Source: an uncultured Eubacteriales bacterium
GTDB taxonomy: Bacteria; Bacillota; Clostridia; Oscillospirales; CAG-272
Reading direction: 5' to 3'
Assembly: GCA_934385225.1 (NCBI GenBank)
Contig: CAKRPQ010000090.1
Coordinates: 1 to 8,226 of the forward strand
Length of the DNA stretch: 8,226 nucleotides
Positions 1 through 6,037 of the stretch are shown here, in pieces. The position numbers and the translations under genes are program-made. The notes under the pieces are model-generated. The model searched no databases. It saw nothing but the letters and a program-made list of their open reading frames with translations, and had not been told where the DNA came from. Each line of letters opens with the position of its first letter. Positions within the stretch are counted from its first letter, which is position 1.

Positions 1-2
1 CG

Positions 3-464
3 CGAGGAATACTCAAATTCGCGATGCTCTGGAAGATAGCCGTGCCCGCAATTATCGTCATTATCGGCGTAAAAATGATCTTCGGCGCATTCAGAGGCGA
101 TAAAGGCTTCAAAATTTCGGCAGAGATCAAAAGCAGCGGGAATTTCAAGGAAGTATCGGCTGTTTTTTCGGGGAACAACGTGAATTTTAACGGTGAAGTG
201 TTTGAGGGCGTTGAGCTTAACGCCGTTTTCGGAGGCGTAAAGTGCGACCTTCGCGGAGCGATAATAGAAAAGGACTGCGTTATCGAGGCAAACGCCGTTT
301 TCGGCGGAATTGACATTTATCTGCCCGAAAACGTGAACGTCAAAATAAATTCAAGCTCCGTTTTCGGCGGTATTTCGGATAAGAGAGGCGCGGCAAAGAT
401 CGAGAACGCTCCTACGGTCTACATAAACGGAACGTGTATGTTCGGAGGTGCCGACGTAAAATGA
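3..464 (+). CDS. LiaF-like membrane protein, 3' part (5' end outside window)
   Basis: The frame is open to the left edge: the codons before the ATG at 24 read RGILKFA, and no ribosome-binding site sits at a proper distance from it, so this is the C-terminal part of a longer protein. From the ATG at 24, residues 4-21 form a hydrophobic membrane segment, followed by a soluble domain of about 120 residues. That domain repeats a short rung, VFSG or VFGG, near residues 47, 68, 92 and 113, and ends MFGGADVK. This is the pattern of the LiaF C-terminal domain (cell-wall-active antibiotic response, DUF2154). Known LiaF proteins have several N-terminal membrane helices and restrain the LiaRS envelope-stress two-component system in bacilli; whether this one does is inference, as no liaS or liaR is visible. 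The stop overlaps the next gene by 4 bases (ATGA), so the two are co-translated. Confidence 0.8.
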   Translation, partial: RGILKFAMLWKIAVPAIIVIIGVKMIFGAFRGDKGFKISAEIKSSGNFKEVSAVFSGNNVNFNGEVFEGVELNAVFGGVKCDLRGAIIEKDCVIEANAVFGGIDIYLPENVNVKINSSSVFGGISDKRGAAKIENAPTVYINGTCMFGGADVK

Positions 465-1294
465 CGACTTTTCAGAAGGTTGTGAAGTATCTTGCTTTCG
501 CTTTCGCCATTCTCCTCTGCGTAGGCATATTCGGCGGAATTATAGGCGGAATAGCTTCGATAGCTCCGCTTCTTGACAAGGCAGCGTCAAATGACGTCGA
601 TACAAACATAAGCACGGATAAGGAAATAGCCGAATTTGCCGTCACGGGTGACGTAAAAAAACTTTACATTGATATAGGCGCGGCAGATCTGACGCTTAAA
701 TACGGCGAAAAGGCGTATGTAAAATACGACAGAAACCGCGTGAATGTTAAGCAGGACGGCGGAAAGCTCACCGTCTCGGAAAAAACGAGACTTTTTAACA
801 TTGACGGCAATACCGATATTGTCGTTTGTCTTGCGAAGGGAACGGAGCTTGCCGATACGGATATTGACACGGGAGCGGGAAGCGTATTCTGCGACGGACT
901 TGTGACGGACTCCCTTGATGTCGATCTTGGTGCGGGCGGTGCCGAATTTCGCAATATAACGGTCTCGCACGAGGCTGATGTTGACGGCGGCGCGGGTAAA
1001 CTCGTGATCGACGGCGGAAGTATCCGTAATCTCGACTTTGATATGGGCGTCGGTCGTGCCGAGGTGCGCTGCATTCTTGAAGGCGAGAACAAGCTCGACC
1101 TCGGTGTCGGTGCCTGCGTGCTTGAACTTGTCGGCACGGAGGCGGATTACTGCCTGAAATTAGATAAGGGAATCGGCAATATAACGGTTGACGGAAGAAA
1201 TGTGCACGACGGCGACGTGTTCGGAAACGGCGAAACTGTTGTCGATATCGACGGCGGCATCGGGAATGTCAACGTCACTTTCACGGAAAAATAA
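461..1294 (+). CDS. DUF4097-type membrane-anchored beta-solenoid protein
   Basis: The 277-residue protein is read from the ATG at 461, not the earlier in-frame ATG at 434. The start at 461 overlaps the upstream stop as ATGA and has GGAGGTG at 444-450, about 10 bases away. Residues 8-38 form one hydrophobic membrane anchor. The rest resembles the putative adhesin / DUF4097 fold: a rung of the type D-x-G-x-G-x-hydrophobic recurs near residues 71 (DIGAADLTL), 137, 155, 175, 195, 213, 235 and 264 (DGGIGNVNVTF). The spacing is about 18-28 residues after the first, as expected for a right-handed beta-solenoid. The domain probably lies outside the membrane. Pairing with a LiaF-like gene is common in Firmicutes and suggests an envelope-stress module, but the molecular role is unknown. 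No catalytic motif is visible. An intrinsic terminator follows immediately. Confidence 0.85.
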   Translation: MTTFQKVVKYLAFAFAILLCVGIFGGIIGGIASIAPLLDKAASNDVDTNISTDKEIAEFAVTGDVKKLYIDIGAADLTLKYGEKAYVKYDRNRVNVKQDGGKLTVSEKTRLFNIDGNTDIVVCLAKGTELADTDIDTGAGSVFCDGLVTDSLDVDLGAGGAEFRNITVSHEADVDGGAGKLVIDGGSIRNLDFDMGVGRAEVRCILEGENKLDLGVGACVLELVGTEADYCLKLDKGIGNITVDGRNVHDGDVFGNGETVVDIDGGIGNVNVTFTEK

Positions 1295-1300
1295 AAGCAT

Positions 1301-1330
1301 CGGCGGACGCTAATGTGTCCGCCGTTATTT
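1301..1330. terminator. Bidirectional intrinsic terminator between convergent genes
   Basis: A perfect 8-bp stem (CGGCGGAC at 1301-1308 with GTCCGCCG at 1317-1324) extends by a G:U and a C:G pair over a TAAT loop. TTATTTATT follows on the + strand and ATGCTTTTATTTTT on the - strand. It lies between the stops of the DUF4097 gene and the glycosidase gene and can serve both. Confidence 0.8.
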
Positions 1331-2669
1331 ATTGCGATTGTTTGCAGATTTTAATGAATATCATATCGTAATTTCCGAGCGTAATAGGGATAATCGTTTT
1401 GCCCGCCTTTGCCGATGCCGTGATATATTCTTTCATCGTGCAAATTTCGTTTGTGAGATAAATAACTATGCTTTCGCTTCCTGAAAGACCGCTAATTTCG
1501 AGATTTATTTCGCGGTCTGCCGCGTTGTCATCGTCATCGAAGTATGTTATCGAAGCGCATTTTTCGCTTTCTTTGGCTGCTGCAACGCAGAATAAATGTT
1601 CGCCGTCGTCGGCAGAGCTTTCCGCCTCGTTTTCTATACGGTAGATGTCGCCGAACATTTTCAACGCGTAAAAACCTTTGAGCGGGTCGAGCGTGTAGAA
1701 ATCGAAAAGACCGTTCATTACGCAGGGGCGCGCGTCATAGTACATGAGGTGATCAAGAGGAGAGTTCTGACAGGTGATCATTGTACCAAGGAGAAAACTT
1801 GCGCCTTTAATTGATATTTCCGCCTTTATTGTTTTTTTCCAATCGTCGCCCAACCATCCGCAGACGTAGTTCCATTCGTCGAGGACAGTCTCCGTTTCGT
1901 TCATTCCGTATTCGTCAAGCAATTTTCTTACGTATTTCGTGTCGCGCATGAATTTTCGGGGAACTTCCTTGTAGGCGTGGAACGAATAAAAATCGAGTTT
2001 TATATTTTCCTTTTTGAGGCGGTCGAGAAACGGGCGTTCCATGCGGCTGCCCGAAGAGCAAAACGCAGGACCGCCTATTTTAAGATGCGGAAATTTTGAT
2101 TTCAGATGCTTGAATGCGACGCAGAAAAAGTCGTAAAATTCTTCGTCTGTGCCTTGCCAACACGGATTTGTTCCGTCGGCATTGGCGCAGTCGGGTTCGT
2201 TCCATATCTCCCAGTATGCGACCCCGGCGTCGAAGCCGTCCGCCCAGCCTTCCGTATAGTGCAGGATTATGTGTTCGCAGATCTTCGCCCATTTGAGGTA
2301 ATCTTTTGGCGGATATGTGTTGTATTTTTTTATCTCGTGTTCGATTTTTGAACCGAGACGGAAAAATACTTTTGAACCTCCCTCGGCAATGTCCCGCATA
2401 TATTTGTCGGTGAGAACAAAATCGTATGAGGAGGGATCGTTTTCGTCTGCGTCAAAATTCGGGAATATGTAGTTTACATCGGTTGAGTGCGAGCCTCCGT
2501 ATCCCGAAAAAAAGGAAGCGTCATGCGTTCTGACAAACGGTACGCCGATCTCTCGGAATTTGTCGGCATTACCGACACCGCGTGAAATTACGGGACCGTT
2601 GTTTACGCTGTGCATCGGTTTGATTTTGCCGACTGTATTTTCAAAGTTTATTTTTATGGTGTTTTTCAT
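1329..2669 (-). CDS. GH39-like glycoside hydrolase (probable beta-xylosidase)
   Basis: This 446-residue protein has no signal peptide, so it is likely cytoplasmic and acts on imported oligosaccharides. The N-terminus (HSVNNGP, then FVRTHDASF near residues 45-53) and the two acidic motifs identify a retaining clan GH-A (beta/alpha)8 enzyme of the GH39 type. The acid/base is E158 in YWEIWNEPD (152-160) and the probable nucleophile is E265 in LDEWNY. H231 in FYSFHAY fits the conserved active-site histidine. The C-terminal 100 or so residues look like the usual beta-sandwich. Family members cleave beta-xylosides (or L-iduronides), and xylosidase is the best guess for a gut Clostridium. AGGAAAGG stands about 8 bases before the ATG. 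The gene is monocistronic, with its own promoter and a shared terminator downstream. No transporter or other sugar gene is adjacent, so the exact substrate stays open. Confidence 0.85.
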   Translation of the reverse strand: MKNTIKINFENTVGKIKPMHSVNNGPVISRGVGNADKFREIGVPFVRTHDASFFSGYGGSHSTDVNYIFPNFDADENDPSSYDFVLTDKYMRDIAEGGSKVFFRLGSKIEHEIKKYNTYPPKDYLKWAKICEHIILHYTEGWADGFDAGVAYWEIWNEPDCANADGTNPCWQGTDEEFYDFFCVAFKHLKSKFPHLKIGGPAFCSSGSRMERPFLDRLKKENIKLDFYSFHAYKEVPRKFMRDTKYVRKLLDEYGMNETETVLDEWNYVCGWLGDDWKKTIKAEISIKGASFLLGTMITCQNSPLDHLMYYDARPCVMNGLFDFYTLDPLKGFYALKMFGDIYRIENEAESSADDGEHLFCVAAAKESEKCASITYFDDDDNAADREINLEISGLSGSESIVIYLTNEICTMKEYITASAKAGKTIIPITLGNYDMIFIKICKQSQ

Positions 2670-2696
2670 GGGATCGCCTTTCCTTACGCTTTTTTG

Positions 2697-2730
2697 ATTA
2701 TATTTTAGTTTACAAAAGGAAGAATGTCAA
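2697..2730 (-). promoter_or_regulatory. Sigma-A promoter of the GH39-like gene
   Basis: On the - strand, TTGACA (2730-2725) is followed after exactly 17 bases by TAAAAT (2707-2702). A perfect TATAAT overlaps it at 2702-2697 but with a 22-base spacer, so the TAAAAT element is the better partner. The predicted start of transcription is near 2690, about 20 bases before the ATG. Confidence 0.65.
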
Positions 2731-2741
2731 GACGCTTTTCA

Positions 2742-2756
2742 ACGAATATTATTCGT
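2742..2756. promoter_or_regulatory. Operator-like palindrome upstream of the GH39-like promoter
   Basis: ACGAATA-T-TATTCGT is a perfect 7-bp inverted repeat with a one-base centre. It lies 12 bases upstream of the -35 element, a position typical of an activator site. No regulator gene is adjacent, so the binding protein is unknown. Confidence 0.4.
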
Positions 2757-2765
2757 AATAAGCGC

Positions 2766-2800
2766 AAAGCCTCCGTACCGAAAGATACGGAGGCTTTTTT
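2766..2800. terminator. Intrinsic terminator downstream of the DUF4830 gene
   Basis: A perfect 12-bp stem (2766-2777 with 2786-2797) closes an 8-base loop. On the + strand the stem ends in seven Ts. On the - strand, where the DUF4830 gene ends at 2802, only TTT (inside the stem) is followed by GCGCTT, so it is a weaker terminator in the direction of the actual gene. It may still work both ways, because the A-rich side can extend the hairpin. Confidence 0.65.
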
Positions 2801-2801
2801 T

Positions 2802-3290
2802 CTATTTTTCGAATCCCTGCATAAATCCGCCCGCGTCGGCAGAACAGATGTCGCCGCCGACAACGCGCCCTTTGTAAATAAGCAGGTTTGCATAGACCGT
2901 TCCGTCGTAGCCGTCGTAGTTGGTCACTTCGTATGTATAACGGGTGAGGTGCTTTTTTCTGTATTTTCCGAGGTCAAGCCCCTGGCTTTTCTGTATTTCG
3001 TTGTAGCCCGCAAATACCTTGTCAAAGTCCGACGGAATGAGCACTTCTTCCGTTTCTAGCGGCTCGGAGGTCACTTTCCAGCCGAACTGTTCGAGAAATT
3101 TTATTCTGTCCTCGTTTGTCTTGACCTTGTCGTAGGAAATACTGACGGTATTTTCGCCGTTTTTTCCGACGGCGGCGGTATTCGGCTCGTATGACGGCAA
3201 AAATGCGATGAGCGTTATAAGCGCGACGAGGGCGACGCAGAGTACGCCGAAAAATTTGATTGTATTGGCTTTCAGCGAATACACGAACAT
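2802..3290 (-). CDS. Membrane-anchored DUF4830 protein
   Basis: The 162-residue protein has a membrane segment at about residues 12-31 after a short positively charged start (K7, K12), so the remainder is probably extracytoplasmic. The C-terminal region carries the features I associate with DUF4830: FLEQFGWKV, then IPSDFDKVFAGYNEIQKSQG, then RYTYEVTNY, then LLIYKGRVVGGDICS near the end. The family is widespread in Clostridia and has no known function; no catalytic residues stand out. AGGAGG at 3299-3304 lies 8 bases before the ATG, a strong ribosome-binding site that fixes the start. A TATACT at 3326-3331 could be its -10, but I found no matching -35. The gene lies downstream of secG in the same direction but is separated from it by a strong terminator, so it is probably transcribed alone. 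Confidence 0.75.
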   Translation of the reverse strand: MFVYSLKANTIKFFGVLCVALVALITLIAFLPSYEPNTAAVGKNGENTVSISYDKVKTNEDRIKFLEQFGWKVTSEPLETEEVLIPSDFDKVFAGYNEIQKSQGLDLGKYRKKHLTRYTYEVTNYDGYDGTVYANLLIYKGRVVGGDICSADAGGFMQGFEK

Positions 3291-3362
3291 ATATTTTTCC
3301 TCCTAAAACAGATAGCTTCACTGAAAGTATATTTTGCGTGGGGCGTTAATATGTTCTTTTGC

Positions 3363-3400
3363 AAAAAATAAAGGACGCTTATAAGCGTCCTTTATTTTTT
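3363..3400. terminator. secG terminator, a perfect 38-bp palindrome
   Basis: The 38 bases read identically on both strands, centred between 3381 and 3382. The GC core GGACGC/GCGTCC is flanked by A-rich and T-rich arms, ending in six Ts. It lies 12 bases beyond the secG stop on the - strand and would also terminate transcription from the other direction. Confidence 0.85.
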
Positions 3401-3411
3401 CGTGGCAGAAA

Positions 3412-3645
3412 TCAACCGACGATGATGTACATAGCGATGACAACTACGGCAAAAACGACAGCAACTATCGTTGTGAGCTTCGACAGAACCTTGTCCATTG
3501 TCGTTGCTTTTGATTTGCTGAAAAACGTGTCCGCACCGCCTGCTATCGTACCCGAAAGGTTTTTATCCTTGCCCGACTGCATAAGAACGGCAACGATAAG
3601 AAATACTGCCATAACAAGAAGAATGATTCCGAAAGCGAGTTCCAT
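3412..3645 (-). CDS. secG: Preprotein translocase subunit SecG
   Basis: This 77-residue protein has the normal SecG length and layout. The first hydrophobic helix (about residues 3-22) leads into LMQSGKDKNLSGTIAGGADTFF, the conserved cytoplasmic loop (Q-S-G-K near 23-26 and G-x-I-x-G-G-A near 32-38). A second helix follows at about 58-76. SecG is the small accessory subunit of the SecYEG channel and assists SecA-driven protein export. GGAGG (3653-3657 on the complement) stands 7 bases before the ATG. It has its own extended -10 promoter and a very strong terminator, so it is transcribed alone. In many Firmicutes secG is followed by rnr and smpB; that is not the case here. Confidence 0.95.
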   Translation of the reverse strand: MELAFGIILLVMAVFLIVAVLMQSGKDKNLSGTIAGGADTFFSKSKATTMDKVLSKLTTIVAVVFAVVVIAMYIIVG

Positions 3646-3678
3646 TTTAGTTCCTCCGAGAGTGATTTGTTCATTTTA

Positions 3679-3698
3679 ATTGCCGCTAAAACGGCAAT
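3679..3698 (-). promoter_or_regulatory. Hairpin in the secG leader
   Basis: A 7-bp inverted repeat, ATTGCCG (3679-3685) and CGGCAAT (3692-3698) with a 6-base loop, lies in the predicted secG leader between the transcription start (about 3712) and the ribosome-binding site. No U-tract follows on the - strand, so it is not a terminator. It could stabilise the message or bind a protein; nothing more can be said. Confidence 0.4.
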
Positions 3699-3718
3699 GC
3701 AATTTTGCGATTACGGAT

Positions 3719-3747
3719 ATTATACCATACGTTCTGAAAAAATGCAA
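3719..3747 (-). promoter_or_regulatory. secG promoter with extended -10
   Basis: On the - strand TTGCAT (3747-3742) is followed after 17 bases by TATAAT (3724-3719), and TGG directly precedes the -10 to give an extended -10. The predicted leader is about 65 bases. Confidence 0.75.
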
Positions 3748-3797
3748 TAGAAAAAATAAAAAAAGTCGCAAAAAAATAAGTAACTTGAATTTTTCTA

Positions 3798-3826
3798 TTG
3801 ACAAAACGGGCGATGTGTGATAAGAT
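3798..3826 (+). promoter_or_regulatory. tRNA-Ser promoter
   Basis: Consensus TTGACA (3798-3803), a 17-base spacer and TAAGAT (3821-3826), with TGA in front of the -10 as an extended element. Transcription should start near 3833, about 40 bases before the tRNA. It diverges from the secG promoter. Confidence 0.75.
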
Positions 3827-3874
3827 AATAGTGTTTTGAGCGTAAAGTGGCGTTCGGAAACAAAAATCGAATAC

Positions 3875-3963
3875 GGAGAGGTATCGAAGCGGTCATAACG
3901 AGGCGGTCTTGAAAACCGTTTGGGTGCAAGCCCACAAGGGTTCGAATCCCTTCCTCTCCGCCA
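3875..3963 (+). tRNA. tRNA-Ser (anticodon UGA)
   Basis: The 89-base gene folds into a class II tRNA. The acceptor stem is GGAGAGG (3875-3881) with CCTCTCC (3953-3959), discriminator G3960, and CCA encoded at 3961-3963. The anticodon stem 3903-3907/3915-3919 encloses CTTGAAA, giving anticodon TGA at 3910-3912, which reads serine UCA-type codons. The long variable arm (TGGGTGCAAGCCCA) and the T-arm AAGGGTTCGAATCCCTT are typical of tRNA-Ser. Confidence 0.97.
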
Positions 3964-3966
3964 CAC

Positions 3967-4009
3967 AAAGCGCCGATTGAACTCCTGCGGGGTCAGCGGT
4001 GCTTTTTTT
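3967..4009 (+). terminator. tRNA-Ser terminator
   Basis: AAAGCGCCG (3967-3975) pairs with CGGTGCTTT (3997-4005) with one G:U pair, and the inner part can pair further (GAACTCC with GGGGTC). Seven Ts follow at 4003-4009. Confidence 0.75.
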
Positions 4010-4025
4010 AACAGTTTGATTTTGT

Positions 4026-5234
4026 ATGATCGGGGTTGTTATGAAAAAACATGAAGACAAATTCGGCATAGCGAATGACTCGTACTTTTGGATTTCGGGT
4101 GTTGCATTTGAGAGGTTCAGGAGCTTCTGCGACAATATTCTCGGAATAAAAATTGACGATGTGCCGTCCGAGCAGGGCATTTTTATGAAGCAGAATTTTT
4201 CCATCATCTTTTTTGCGACTATTCTTTTTCTGCTTACCAACGGTTTCTATCTTGTAAAGAACATTATATTCAACACGATGATAGTCATTGATATGGTACC
4301 TCTTTATATGATGGTCGCGTCATCTGCCGCAATGCTCGTCTTTATAATATTTAATAAGAAATACGATTCGCGGCTGTCCAGATACGTGTTGCTTGCTTAT
4401 TATACGGTGGTCATTGCGAGCGTTACCGTTTTTATGGTTTCCTGTAATTTTCACGGCATCGGTCTTTCGATTTCAATGTGTTATCTGTTTGTTATCATGG
4501 TTGCGCCGACATATAAATTGTCCGATACGATTCTCATATGCGTTTTCATTTTGGTCAGCTGGTGGCTTCCGAGCGTGCTCCCTTATTCGGACAACTACAA
4601 TCTGTTCAAGCATTTTCTTCTTCGCTTTGCGATAGTGGCGGGCTTCATTTCGGTTCGTTCCGTTTTCATTCGTCAGGCCTCGAACGAGAGGCGAATTACT
4701 AAAATGCGAAATTCCTTTATTATGCTCGCGTACAATGACACTATGACAGGTACTCTCAACAAAAAGGCGATGGAGACCTACCGATCGTTTGTTACCGAGA
4801 AAATGAACCCCGAAAAAGTCAGCGTTATAATCTATGATATTGACAATTTCAAATCGTATAACGACAATTATTCGCATATGAAAGGCGATAAGGCACTTGA
4901 AGCCGTTGCGGGAAGCGTTATCAGCGTTCTTGACAGATCGAACAGGTATCTGTTCCGTTTCGGAGGCGAAGAATTTGTTGTAATACTGCCGAATGTCGGC
5001 GAGGACGAAGCGCGCCTGATAGCGAGCGAACTTCTGTCGGCGGTTCGTGCCGCCGCAATTCCGAGGAGTGATCTGCCGAATACGGATATTGTTACCGCAT
5101 CGTTCGGCGTTGCCTGCGGGACAAGCGAGGAACTTGACAATCTTTCGATTATTGGAAAGGCGGACAAGCAGCTCTATATTTGTAAAAGCAGCGGCAAGAA
5201 CTGCGTCGCGGCAAACGGCGTAATATACAGATGA
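4026..5234 (+). CDS. Membrane diguanylate cyclase (GGDEF)
   Basis: The protein has 402 residues from the ATG at 4026. Met6 (4041) is at least as likely a start, since GGGG ends 5 bases before it and MKKHEDK looks natural. Five or six membrane helices lie between about residues 57 and 216 (for example 57-77, 84-108, 119-140, 144-162, 167-185, 197-214), forming a MASE-like sensor of unknown input. The GGDEF domain runs from about 232 to 395: DTMTGTLNKKAM (238-249) at its start, metal-binding D271 in YDIDNF, the active-site loop GGEEF at 313-317, and the closing motif ADKQLYICKSSGKN. It should make cyclic di-GMP from two GTP. The product-inhibition site RxxD is RSNR (304-307), so feedback control is probably lost. 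No phosphodiesterase domain is present. It begins 16 bases after the tRNA terminator T-tract with no promoter visible between, so it may depend on read-through. Confidence 0.92.
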   Translation: MIGVVMKKHEDKFGIANDSYFWISGVAFERFRSFCDNILGIKIDDVPSEQGIFMKQNFSIIFFATILFLLTNGFYLVKNIIFNTMIVIDMVPLYMMVASSAAMLVFIIFNKKYDSRLSRYVLLAYYTVVIASVTVFMVSCNFHGIGLSISMCYLFVIMVAPTYKLSDTILICVFILVSWWLPSVLPYSDNYNLFKHFLLRFAIVAGFISVRSVFIRQASNERRITKMRNSFIMLAYNDTMTGTLNKKAMETYRSFVTEKMNPEKVSVIIYDIDNFKSYNDNYSHMKGDKALEAVAGSVISVLDRSNRYLFRFGGEEFVVILPNVGEDEARLIASELLSAVRAAAIPRSDLPNTDIVTASFGVACGTSEELDNLSIIGKADKQLYICKSSGKNCVAANGVIYR

Positions 5235-5245
5235 CAGATTATACA

Positions 5246-5286
5246 AAAAAATCCGAACTTTACCTCGTGTACAGTTCGGATTTTTT
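5246..5286. terminator. Bidirectional terminator, diguanylate cyclase / regulator
   Basis: A perfect 14-bp stem (5246-5259 with 5273-5286) has core TCCGAACT/AGTTCGGA, A-rich and T-rich ends and a 13-base loop. It lies 11 bases after the + strand stop and 3 bases beyond the - strand stop at 5289, so it serves both convergent genes. Confidence 0.85.
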
Positions 5287-5288
5287 CG

Positions 5289-5888
5289 TCATTTTCCTAT
5301 CACGCGCAGTTTTTCGACCGCATCAATGATTACGTCCGCCACATCGTCAAACGAGACGGAAAAGCTCCCGCGGGAATATTCGATTATGACGTCAACACAT
5401 GCGCTCGAAAGGTAACAGATCTGAACCTCCCATATCCTCGGATCCTGCGTAAAATGGGAGTGCGATACATTTTCGGTCACTTTTCGCGCTATTATTTTTT
5501 TGAGCTTTTCGGCAAAAAGCCTTGGTGAGGACGCTTCCATGACCATTCGGTAGCTTTCCTCGTTTTCTTTCAGAAATGAAATGATCCCGCGCGCATAAAG
5601 CCTGAAATCTGCGGCTTCGGGAGACGATTCCTTCCCGAATTCCGCAAGAGACTCCGGCAGACGGTCGATAAGCTCGTTTTCAAATTCTTCCGCGACGGCG
5701 TAAATATCTTCGTAGTGGTAGTAAAATGTCGTTTTTGAGATGTCCGCACGCTCGGCAAGCTCGTGGTCGGTCATACTGCCTACGATCAGAGCCTCATCGG
5801 CTTTTACAAGATATTTTATTCCGTTGAGCTTTGCGTGGAGCGTACCGCTGATGCAGTACAAAATCTCGATTTCGTGATGCATATGCAC
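5289..5888 (-). CDS. Chimeric regulator ORF: AraC cupin piece fused to headless TetR regulator
   Basis: This open frame of 199 codons joins two unrelated regulators. Residues 1-43 (HMHHEIEILYCISGTLHAKL, then ADEALIVGSM) are the N-terminal cupin of an AraC-type sugar regulator. From about residue 44, LAERADISKTTFYYHYEDIY matches the second and third DNA-binding helices of TetR, followed by a normal-looking TetR ligand and dimer domain to the end. TetR helix 1 is missing, as are the whole AraC helix-turn-helix half and the rest of its cupin, so the junction near 5760 is probably a deletion scar. The first ATG (5888) lacks a usable ribosome-binding site and lies inside the disrupted araC-like gene described separately. 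DNA binding is doubtful without helix 1. I treat it as a probable remnant rather than a working fusion, though the frame across the junction is intact. Confidence 0.6.
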   Translation of the reverse strand: MHMHHEIEILYCISGTLHAKLNGIKYLVKADEALIVGSMTDHELAERADISKTTFYYHYEDIYAVAEEFENELIDRLPESLAEFGKESSPEAADFRLYARGIISFLKENEESYRMVMEASSPRLFAEKLKKIIARKVTENVSHSHFTQDPRIWEVQICYLSSACVDVIIEYSRGSFSVSFDDVADVIIDAVEKLRVIGK

Positions 5889-5962
5889 CTGAAAAAAGTG
5901 AAATGTTCATTCTTTCTTACGTAATAAGGAGTGGAATATTCCAATAAAGGCTGATAAAGCAT
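5760..5962 (-). pseudogene. 5' fragment of an AraC-family regulator gene, frameshifted
   Basis: The original start is visible outside the long open frame: ATG at 5962-5960 with AGAGG (5975-5971) 8 bases upstream. From there the frame reads MLYQPLLEYS, then EHFTFF, and breaks at a run of six Ts (complement of 5892-5897). With a seventh T, translation would continue as QVHMHHEIEILYCISG, the classic H-x-H cupin start of AraC-type carbohydrate regulators. So one base has been lost from the T-run, and the gene then ends at the deletion junction with the TetR fragment near 5760. AraC regulators of this type usually activate a divergent catabolic operon, which fits the isomerase genes on the other strand. 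Confidence 0.7.
5932..5943. repeat. 12-bp perfect palindrome
   Basis: TGGAATATTCCA lies inside the first codons of the original AraC-type gene. It is a possible operator, but coding constraint or chance cannot be excluded. Confidence 0.25.
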
Positions 5963-5982
5963 AATTGTCACCTCTGCTTTAT
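5954..5982. promoter_or_regulatory. Inverted repeat over the AraC-type transcription start
   Basis: ATAAAGCA (5954-5961) and TGCTTTAT (5975-5982) are perfect 8-bp arms 13 bases apart. They enclose the ribosome-binding site and start codon of the original AraC-type gene and touch its -10, so a protein or RNA hairpin here could autoregulate it. Confidence 0.35.
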
Positions 5983-6009
5983 TTTAACATGATTGCGGCA
6001 TTTTGTCAA
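5981..6009 (-). promoter_or_regulatory. Promoter of the AraC-type regulator
   Basis: On the - strand TTGACA (6009-6004), 17 bases, then TAAAAT (5986-5981), with TGT in front of the -10 (extended -10). The predicted start, near 5974, leaves a leader of only about 12 bases before the ATG at 5962. The promoter is intact although the gene is broken. Confidence 0.65.
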
Positions 6010-6037
6010 TTAAGAATTTTTGTACATTTTATAAGAA

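Noticed and set aside
587..1137. - strand open frames of 127 and 157 codons opposite the DUF4097 gene
   Set aside because: Low-complexity Ser/Pro/Arg-rich shadows caused by the repetitive coding strand.
2722..2743. Possible catabolite-response element (cre) near the GH39-like promoter
   Set aside because: AAGACGCTTTTCA resembles part of a cre site but lacks the symmetric half at correct spacing.
2724..3059. + strand open frame of 111 codons starting at the palindrome region
   Set aside because: It runs through the 12-bp terminator hairpin and is antisense to the DUF4830 gene, which has a strong ribosome-binding site and family motifs.
3676..4240. Two - strand open frames crossing the tRNA-Ser gene (containing RGRDSNP and AERKGFEPLW)
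   Set aside because: These are the well-known false proteins obtained by translating the complement of a tRNA-Ser; the tRNA folds perfectly here.
4473..5246. 257-codon - strand open frame opposite the diguanylate cyclase
   Set aside because: No ribosome-binding site, no recognisable motifs, and it is fully antisense to a gene with clear catalytic motifs.
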